Assembly: GCA_028817435.1 (NCBI GenBank) | Contig: JAPPPQ010000051.1 | Span: 62,001-126,000, forward strand | Direction: 5' to 3' | Length of the DNA stretch: 64,000 bases | Origin: Deltaproteobacteria bacterium | GTDB taxonomy: Bacteria; Myxococcota_A; UBA9160; UBA6930 | In this document: piece by piece, positions 34,583 to 47,128 of the stretch | Numbering within the stretch: the first letter of the stretch is position 1 | Layout of the letters: every line of letters begins with the position of its first letter | Translations under genes and position numbers: made by a program | Notes under the pieces: generated by a model | What the model was told of the DNA's origin: nothing | Seen by the model: only the letters and a program-made list of their open reading frames with translations | Database searches by the model: none

Positions 34583-37500
34583 GTGAAATACAGGCTCGGG
34601 CTGGATGTGGGAACCGCCTCTTTGGGCCTGGTTGCCTACAAGTTGGACGCCCAAGGGCGGCCGGTTTCCATCCCCTACCACTCGGTCCGCATCTTCGATG
34701 AGCCGTTGCTACCGCCCGGCCAAGGGGGCGGCATCGGCGAGCTCAAGCAGGCCGCCCGGCGCAAGACTCGACAGCAAATGCGCCTGCATCAGCGGCGCGC
34801 CCGCAGGCTTCGCAAGCTCGCACACCTCGCGCACCTGCTCGGCATTGACCCTGAGGCGGTAGCGCGCCGGAGGAAGCCGCACATCCTCGAGGTTCGCGCC
34901 CGGGCCGCTACGGAAAAGGTGGATTTGGAAGACCTGCTCCGCATTTTCCTGCACCTTTCCAAACGGCGTGGCTATGCCGGAATTTTCCGCGCCGGGAAGG
35001 GTGGCGATATGGGGCAGGTGCAGACGGGAATCGGCGACATCCGGAAGAAGATGGACGAGGCCGGCTGCGAGACTCTGGGGGAGTATCTCTGGCATCGGCA
35101 CCGGCAGGGACAGGATCTGCGTTTGAAGGGCCACGGATTGTATGCCGACAGGGAAATGATCTTCAACGAATTCGACCGAATCTGGGCCAGGCAGGAGAGG
35201 GAGCATAAGCAGCTCTGTGGAGAGCACAAAGGCCGTCCGCTGCGAAAGACATTCGAAGAGGCAATTTTCTACCAGCGGCCCATTCGCATTCTCAGTGCGG
35301 GAAATTGCGAACTGGAGACCAGCCTGCCCCGCTCGCCCTTGGTGCAGCCCGCATATCAGGAATTCCGCATTGAAAAGCAGATTGCAGATTTGCGCTGGGC
35401 GAAAAAGGGTCGGCGCCATCCGAAGCCCCTTGAAGAGCCTGCGAAACAGGTCATTCGCAAACTGCTTTCCGAAAACGAGAGGGTGAAATTCGAGGAGATT
35501 TACAAAGCTCTTGAGAAAACGGGAATTCCCCCTGCACCCGACGAGTATCTGAATTTGTCTGAAGGCGGCCGCGAAGACCTGCACGGGAATGTGACGAATG
35601 CCTGTATGAAGAAGCTCGGCCTGGAGTCAGAGTGGCAGAGTCTCACAGATGGCCACCAAATTGCGGCGCTCAACCTGCTCGCCAACACTGGTTCGCCCGA
35701 TATTTTTTATGCACGGAATTGGCATGAGAATATCCCCAAGGGCAAGAAGCGCGCCGACGGGACGCCTGAATACCGGTGCATTCCAGGCAAAGTGGTGAAT
35801 TTCATCAACAGCATGGTCAAAATGGAGAAACTCGACTGGCTTTCGAAGATGGGTTTCCAAGCCGGGCGTAGCCCGTATTCGATAAAAGCGCTGCGTCGGC
35901 TCACCGCTGCTATGCGGGAACAGAATCTCGACGAAGCAGACGCCAAAGCTCTGTTGTATCCCCGAGCAGCAAAGGCCGTCAGCCGGGGAGAGATGCAGGG
36001 AGAATTGCCGCCCCACCAGCATACGAGGAATGTCGTTGTGGATGTGTCGCTGCGCCAGGTTCGGCGAGAGGTGAATGCCGCCATTCGGAAACTCGGCGGC
36101 CCGCCGGACAGCGTGATCATTGAGCTTTCCAGGGATATGCCGTTGGGCGTGAAGCGCCGCGGAGAGATTGTGGACGGAATCAATAAGAACCAGAGGGCCA
36201 GACAGAAGGCAGCACGGGAAATTGAAAAGGAGACGGGGAAGGCAGCATCGAATGTTGCCATTATGAACTATCTGCTGTGGAGAGAACAGGATGAGCAATG
36301 CCCCTATTGTGGTAAGGATATCAGCTTGCCTGATGCCCTGGACGAGTTGACAACCAATCGCGATCATATTATCCCCCGGTCTATTACGCGGATTGGCAAG
36401 AGCAGGAATTATCTCGTTCTCGTATGTCATTCGTGCAACGACGAGAAGGGAGCGCGGACTCCGAGGGAGAAGTGGGGTGACGACCCCGAGCGCTGGAAGG
36501 TGATTGAAAAGCAGGCAAAGCGGCTTGGGAAGAAAAAGCTGCTCGGGAAAATGCGGCAGATTCTCTCCAGGGAGAGTGGCGAATCGCTGCTCGACGACGA
36601 AGCGATTGGAGATTTCTCCGCTCGTCAATTGCAGGAAACATCATGGATTGCCAAAAGCTGTGCGCAGTGGATGGGGATGATCTGTTCCAATGTGGCGGTG
36701 AGTCGGGGAATTTTGACTGAGTCTCTGCGCCGCAAATGGGGGCTGGATACCGTGATTCCCGAGGTGCGATTGGAAAAGAAGCTGCCCGTTTTTGACAGGG
36801 AGAAGCAACTGATTACGCCGGAAGACTTTGAGCGTCACCGCGCGTATTGGGAGGAAAGGGGAGAAGAGGGGGATTCCGGTAAGACTCATCGCCGAATTGA
36901 CAAGCGCATTGACCATCGCCACCACTTGATAGACGCCTTGGTGATTGGTCTCACCAGCCGTGGCCTCTACCAGAAAATGGCGCAAGCCTACAAAAGGGAG
37001 GCCGAAAGGACGGCTTCTCCTGCCGACCGGCGCAGCATTCCCCTGCGGGCGAAGACTCCGATCGCTGACATTAGAAATCTGGCGCTCGATCTCGTTCGCA
37101 ACTGCAATCTCACACATAAGCGCGACCGATGGCCTGCCGGTCCCTTTTTCGATTTGAATCCTGTTTCGATATATGAAGGGCAATTTTCTCAGCGTTGGGA
37201 ATTGACCAAGCTCGCCAAAAAGCTTTCCGATAAGGTTTCCGACAATCCCGAGAAAAGGGCCAAGGATCTGGCGGCGGGGTTGAAGCAAATCAATAAAATT
37301 GCGAACCCGTCGACCCGCGAAATTGTCAGGCGGGCATATGAAGAGCGCATCTCCACCGGGAAGAGCCCCAAGCAGGCGCTCTCCATGCCGATTCTTGATA
37401 TGCGATTCAATAAGCGATTTGGGACGCAGATTCGGCGGGTTTTGGTGAGATACGATGAGAAGGCCAAGGGACAGATTACCGTGAAGCATGGGCGGAATGG

Positions 37501-37855
37501 GGAATTGAAGAAGTATCTGAAAACGGAGGGATACGCTTGGCTGGAATGGGACGCTCAAAAGGGAGAGGCGCGCCTGGTGACTCTGTATGAGGCTATGAAA
37601 TCCGGCCGGTCGGAAGCGCCGAAGGGGGTTCGTTTCTTCAAGGGCGATACGGTTCTCAATGCCAGTGACGAAAAGCGTTATGTCGTTCGTCATATCAAGG
37701 CCGAGAAGGGTGGGTGCCTGGTTTTGATTCTTCACACTGAAACCAGAGAGGTTAAGCACATGGACAGCGATTCGGGGAAAAAGTGGGTTTCGGGCAAGAA
37801 TTTGTCCAAGCTCAGCTTGATTTCCGATGACTGGCCGCCGCATTCTTCTGAGTGA
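34583..37855 (+). CDS. cas9: CRISPR-associated endonuclease Cas9 (type II-C-like, 1090 aa)
   Basis: RuvC-I YRLGLDVGTASLGLVAYKL; Arg-rich bridge helix ARRKTRQQMRLHQRRARRLRKL; RuvC-II DSVIIELSRDMPLG; HNH CPYCGKDI..NRDHIIPRS..CHSCNDEKG; RuvC-III DHRHHLIDALVIGL. GTG start. Confidence 0.96.
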   Translation: MKYRLGLDVGTASLGLVAYKLDAQGRPVSIPYHSVRIFDEPLLPPGQGGGIGELKQAARRKTRQQMRLHQRRARRLRKLAHLAHLLGIDPEAVARRRKPHILEVRARAATEKVDLEDLLRIFLHLSKRRGYAGIFRAGKGGDMGQVQTGIGDIRKKMDEAGCETLGEYLWHRHRQGQDLRLKGHGLYADREMIFNEFDRIWARQEREHKQLCGEHKGRPLRKTFEEAIFYQRPIRILSAGNCELETSLPRSPLVQPAYQEFRIEKQIADLRWAKKGRRHPKPLEEPAKQVIRKLLSENERVKFEEIYKALEKTGIPPAPDEYLNLSEGGREDLHGNVTNACMKKLGLESEWQSLTDGHQIAALNLLANTGSPDIFYARNWHENIPKGKKRADGTPEYRCIPGKVVNFINSMVKMEKLDWLSKMGFQAGRSPYSIKALRRLTAAMREQNLDEADAKALLYPRAAKAVSRGEMQGELPPHQHTRNVVVDVSLRQVRREVNAAIRKLGGPPDSVIIELSRDMPLGVKRRGEIVDGINKNQRARQKAAREIEKETGKAASNVAIMNYLLWREQDEQCPYCGKDISLPDALDELTTNRDHIIPRSITRIGKSRNYLVLVCHSCNDEKGARTPREKWGDDPERWKVIEKQAKRLGKKKLLGKMRQILSRESGESLLDDEAIGDFSARQLQETSWIAKSCAQWMGMICSNVAVSRGILTESLRRKWGLDTVIPEVRLEKKLPVFDREKQLITPEDFERHRAYWEERGEEGDSGKTHRRIDKRIDHRHHLIDALVIGLTSRGLYQKMAQAYKREAERTASPADRRSIPLRAKTPIADIRNLALDLVRNCNLTHKRDRWPAGPFFDLNPVSIYEGQFSQRWELTKLAKKLSDKVSDNPEKRAKDLAAGLKQINKIANPSTREIVRRAYEERISTGKSPKQALSMPILDMRFNKRFGTQIRRVLVRYDEKAKGQITVKHGRNGELKKYLKTEGYAWLEWDAQKGEARLVTLYEAMKSGRSEAPKGVRFFKGDTVLNASDEKRYVVRHIKAEKGGCLVLILHTETREVKHMDSDSGKKWVSGKNLSKLSLISDDWPPHSSE

Positions 37856-37882
37856 GAACGCCGTTCCCGTGGCCGAGAAAAG

Positions 37883-37925
37883 CCCTCAGAGCTGCGTTAA
37901 ATTGAGCCGCTCTGGGGGTTTTTCT
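37883..37925. terminator. Bidirectional intrinsic terminator between cas9 (+) and CRISPR array (-)
   Basis: CCCTCAGAGC...GCTCTGGGGG followed by TTTTTCT on +; the minus strand of the same hairpin is followed by CTTTTCTC. Confidence 0.7.
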
Positions 37926-37954
37926 ATTATATATCAGATATTTACAGAATTTCT

Positions 37955-38311
37955 AGTATATCAGGCATTCCGATGGTGGGGTATCGGAACTACAGCGAAA
38001 AGGCGGCGGTGGTGGAAACCAGTATATCAGGCATTCCGATGGTGGGGTATCGGAACGCACTTCGCCGAGCAGAACGCTTTGGGCCGAGTATATCAGGCAT
38101 TCCGATGGTGGGGTATCGGAACATACTGCATCGAAATTGCCACACGGCTTGCAGTATATCAGGCATTCCGATGGTGGGGTATCGGAACAGTTCGTGCTGC
38201 CCGAGAGCGCCGTGGCGCAGTATATCAGGCATTCCGATGGTGGGGTATCGGAACAGGACGAGGCCGAACTGGGAATGGAGCACAAGTATATCAGGCATTC
38301 CGATGGTGGGG
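37955..38311 (-). CRISPR. CRISPR array: five identical 36-bp repeats, one 27-bp truncated repeat, five 30-bp spacers
   Basis: Repeat on + AGTATATCAGGCATTCCGATGGTGGGGTATCGGAAC at 37955, 38021, 38087, 38153, 38219; truncated copy 38285-38311. crRNA orientation is minus (GTTCCGATACCCCACCATCGGAATGCCTGATATACT), set by tracrRNA complementarity. Confidence 0.97.
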
Positions 38312-38317
38312 CGCTGG

Positions 38318-43803
<5,486 letters not shown>

Positions 43804-43880
43804 TCGCCTCCCCGTGAGCCGCCCGGCCCCGCGGCCCACCCCCATACTAGCGCCCCCCACGCGCCCTGCGAATTTTGGGC

Positions 43881-43909
43881 TTGACAGGGGGGATTGTCTG
43901 TGGTCTATT
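43881..43909 (+). promoter_or_regulatory. Putative promoter of small lipoprotein gene
   Basis: TTGACA-17 nt-TCTATT. Confidence 0.5.
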
Positions 43910-43916
43910 GAGGGGG

Positions 43917-44074
43917 CAACCAGAACACGAGATCCGGCTGTGCCGGGTCTCCCGCTCAATACAAGACCCGGCAAGTGGATTGGGAGTAGCTACCCAGTTC
44001 CAGGGAAATAGGCGGGCGACACCTCGTGTTGTCGGTTGCAGGCCCGGTTCCTTAACCGCGGCCTTTCTTGCAAC
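43917..44074 (+). ncRNA. Structured leader candidate with mutually exclusive hairpins and a hairpin plus U-run
   Basis: GAGATCCGGC-TGT-GCCGGGTCTC versus GCCGGGTC...GACCCGGC; final hairpin GTTGCAGGCCCGGTTCCTTAACCGCGGCCTTTCTTGCAAC. Confidence 0.45.
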
Positions 44075-44095
44075 AACAAAACACGGGGGTTTCTC

Positions 44096-44395
44096 ATGAC
44101 TCGTTTCGCACTTTGGCCTGCTGCATTTTCCATGATTCTCGTGGCGACAGTCGCCTGCGTTGCGCCTTCGGGGAGCGTCGGGATCCTCGACGTCCGGGAG
44201 GATCAGGTCCGCATGGTGTGGGAGGGGGGGCTGTTTGGGACTTTCAAGGAAACCGACAAAGAGGAGATGGATAAGCGCGCCAGCGAAGTCTGCGAGGACT
44301 TTAGCCGCCGCAGTGTGTTTCGTGGTGAGCGCAATTTGCCCGCTCCTGAATACGGCACACGAATCGAGCGCCTCTACTCCTGCGTGGAGGAGTGA
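44096..44395 (+). CDS. Small putative lipoprotein
   Basis: MTRFALWPAAFSMILVATVACVAPSG lipobox VATVAC. Confidence 0.6.
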   Translation: MTRFALWPAAFSMILVATVACVAPSGSVGILDVREDQVRMVWEGGLFGTFKETDKEEMDKRASEVCEDFSRRSVFRGERNLPAPEYGTRIERLYSCVEE

Positions 44396-44421
44396 CCTGA
44401 GCAAGCTCTGCCCCCTCCCCC

Positions 44422-45822
44422 TCAGCGCTTTTTGGCGGGGGGGAGGTCGGTGGCGGTTTGGGTGGCGGCTTCGGCGGCGATGGCGAGGGATTCGGAGAGG
44501 GTGGGGTGGGGGTGGATGGTCAGGCCCAGGTCGCCGGCGTCTGCGCCCAGCTCGATGGCGAGGGTGGCTTCGGCGATGAGTTCGCCGGCGTGGGGGCCGA
44601 CGATGCCTGCGCCGAGCAGGCGGTTGTCTTCGGCGGCGAAGAGCAGCTTGGTGTGGCCTTCGCCGCGGCCGCTGCCAAGGGCGCGGCCCGATGCGCTCCA
44701 CGGAAAGACGCCTTTGCGCACTTCCACGCCGCGCTGCTTTGCTTCGGCTTCGCTCAGTCCGGCCCAGGCGATTTCGGGATCGGTGTAGGCGACGCTGGGA
44801 ACGCAGCGCGCGTCAAAGGCGGCGGGTTCTCCGGCGATGACCTCTGCCGCCACTTTGCCATGGTGCATGGCGCGGTGGGCCAGCAGCGGCGGGCCGGTGA
44901 GATCGCCGATGGCGAAAATGTGCGGGGCGCTGCTGCGCAGTTTCTCGTCCACGGTCACAAAGCCGCGCTCGTCGGTTGCAACGCCCGCGCTGTCGAGTCC
45001 CACTGCGCTGTTCGGCGCGCGCCCCACCGCCACCAGCACGCGGTCGTAGCGCGCGGGCGCGGGCGCGCTTTCGCCGGCAAAGCGCAGGTGCAGTCCGTCT
45101 TCGCGCGCTTCGGCTTCGGCCAGCGCCGCGCCCAGGTGAATGGCCTCGCAGCGCGCGCGCAGCCGCTTTTCCAGCGGGCGCACCAAGTCTGGATCCACGC
45201 CGTCCAGCAGGTGATCTTGCAGTTCGGCAATGCTGACCTTCCAGCCGAAGGCGAGATAAACCGTCGCCATTTCGAGTCCGATGACGCCGCCGCCCACCAC
45301 CAGCAAATGGCCGGGCGGCCCGGCGATGTTGAGGGCAGAGGTGGAATCGAGAACGCGGGGATCGCCGGGCAGCGCGGGCAGCTTCACCGGATGCGAGCCC
45401 GTTGCCAAAATGGCGTGCTCGAAGCGCAACGCCTGCGGGCCGTCTGCGGTTTCGACGCGCAGTTCGTTCGGGCCGGTAAGGCGGCCGTCGCCCGTTAGCA
45501 CATTCACTTTGCGGCGCTTGGCCAGTGCGGCCAGGCCGCGGGTCAGCCCCGCCACCACTTCGTCTTTGCGCGCGCGAATGCGCGTCCAGTCAAAGGCGGG
45601 CTCGCCGAATGCAATGCCGTGCGCGCCCAGTGCACGGGCCTCTTCCAGCGCGCCCGCCATATGCAGCAGCGCCTTCGAGGGAATGCACCCCACATTCAGG
45701 CACACGCCACCGAGCGCGGGGTAGCGCTCGACCAGAGTTACCTCCAGCCCGAGATCGGCCGCGCGAAAAGCGGCGGTGTAGCCGCCGGGGCCTGCGCCCA
45801 AAACCGCGAGTTGGGTGTTCAT
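44422..45822 (-). CDS. lpdA: Dihydrolipoyl dehydrogenase
   Basis: LAVLGAGPGGYTAAFRAADLGLEVTLVERYPALGGVCLNVGCIPSKALLH. Confidence 0.95.
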   Translation of the reverse strand: MNTQLAVLGAGPGGYTAAFRAADLGLEVTLVERYPALGGVCLNVGCIPSKALLHMAGALEEARALGAHGIAFGEPAFDWTRIRARKDEVVAGLTRGLAALAKRRKVNVLTGDGRLTGPNELRVETADGPQALRFEHAILATGSHPVKLPALPGDPRVLDSTSALNIAGPPGHLLVVGGGVIGLEMATVYLAFGWKVSIAELQDHLLDGVDPDLVRPLEKRLRARCEAIHLGAALAEAEAREDGLHLRFAGESAPAPARYDRVLVAVGRAPNSAVGLDSAGVATDERGFVTVDEKLRSSAPHIFAIGDLTGPPLLAHRAMHHGKVAAEVIAGEPAAFDARCVPSVAYTDPEIAWAGLSEAEAKQRGVEVRKGVFPWSASGRALGSGRGEGHTKLLFAAEDNRLLGAGIVGPHAGELIAEATLAIELGADAGDLGLTIHPHPTLSESLAIAAEAATQTATDLPPAKKR

Positions 45823-47126
45823 CAGAGCAGCAACCGCCGCAGGTCGCAGAGAAATTCGGCCAAGCGCCCGGTGAAGCGCACCGCGTCTGCGCCGTCTATC
45901 ACCCGGTGATCGTAGGAGAGCGAGAGCGGCAGCACCAGCCGCGCTTGCCATGCGCCGTCGCGCCAGGCGGGCTTCCAGTCCATGCGCGAAACGCCGAGAA
46001 TCGCCACCTCCGGATGATTCACAATGGGCGTAAAAAAGGTGCCGCCAATGCCGCCCAGGCTCGAGATGCTGAAGCTCCCGCCCTGAATATCGGCGGGCCG
46101 CAGCTGCCGCGTCCGCGCCTTTTCGCTCAGCGCTTCCAGTTCGCTGGCGAGCTGGAAGAGTCCCTTTTGGTCGGCGTCGCGGATCACGGGCACCACGAGT
46201 CCGTTGGGCGTATCCACCGCCACGCCGATGTGGTGATAGCGCTTCAAGATCAGGTTTTCGCCCGTGGCATCGAGCGAGGCGTTGAAGTGCGGAAACTCGT
46301 GCAGCGCGGCGCACAGCGCCTTCACCACAAAGGGCAAAAAGGTCAGCTTCACGCCGCGCGCAGCGGCCAGCGCTTTCTGCTCGCGGCGGAAGCCGTCCAG
46401 TTCGGTAATGTCGGCCTCGTCGAATTGAGTCACATGCGGCACCGTGACCCAACTGCGGTGCAGGTTGGCGGCGGAGAGCTTGCGCACGCGGTTCAGCGGC
46501 GTCTGTTCGGTTTCGCCGTAGCGGCTGAAGTTGATCTCCGGCGGCGCCGCCACATGGACTCCGGCAATGGGCACGCCGCCGCCGCTGCGCTGCGCCAGCG
46601 ACGCCTTCACGAACTGCTGCACATCCTCCTTGGTAATGCGCCCCTTGCGCCCGGAACCCGGCGTCAGCGCCAAATTCACGCCGAGCTCCCGGGCCAGCCG
46701 GCGCACCGAGGGGCTGGCGTGCACCCGAGGCGCGCGCTGCTCCGGCGCTTCGCCGTCGAGCACCTCTGCCATGGCATTCGGCGTCCCCGCCAGCGGCGGG
46801 GCGGAAGGCGCGGGCGGTGCGGGGGCCGGTTCCGGTTTCGGCGCGGCGGGTTCTGCGGCGGCCGGCGGCGAGTCCGCTTCCGAATCCTCCACGGCAATCA
46901 CCGCCACCAGCGCGCCCTCTCCGGCCTTGTCGCCCACCTTCAGCGCCAGCTCTTCCACCACGCCGGCCACGGGAGAGGGAATCTCCATGGCCGCCTTGTC
47001 GCTCTCCAGCACGATCAGGGATTGCTCGCGCTCCACCCGGTCGCCGACAGAGACCAGCACCTCGACCACATCCACCTCGTCGAAGTCGCCAATGTCGGGA
47101 AGCAGAACCTGCTGGCGGCGCGGCAC
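45822..47126 (-). CDS. aceF: Pyruvate dehydrogenase E2, dihydrolipoamide acetyltransferase
   Basis: Lipoyl domain VLESDKAAMEIPSPVAG; peripheral subunit-binding domain; catalytic SLSYDHRVIDGADAVRF. Confidence 0.93.
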   Translation of the reverse strand: MPRRQQVLLPDIGDFDEVDVVEVLVSVGDRVEREQSLIVLESDKAAMEIPSPVAGVVEELALKVGDKAGEGALVAVIAVEDSEADSPPAAAEPAAPKPEPAPAPPAPSAPPLAGTPNAMAEVLDGEAPEQRAPRVHASPSVRRLARELGVNLALTPGSGRKGRITKEDVQQFVKASLAQRSGGGVPIAGVHVAAPPEINFSRYGETEQTPLNRVRKLSAANLHRSWVTVPHVTQFDEADITELDGFRREQKALAAARGVKLTFLPFVVKALCAALHEFPHFNASLDATGENLILKRYHHIGVAVDTPNGLVVPVIRDADQKGLFQLASELEALSEKARTRQLRPADIQGGSFSISSLGGIGGTFFTPIVNHPEVAILGVSRMDWKPAWRDGAWQARLVLPLSLSYDHRVIDGADAVRFTGRLAEFLCDLRRLLL

Positions 47127-47128
47127 GG

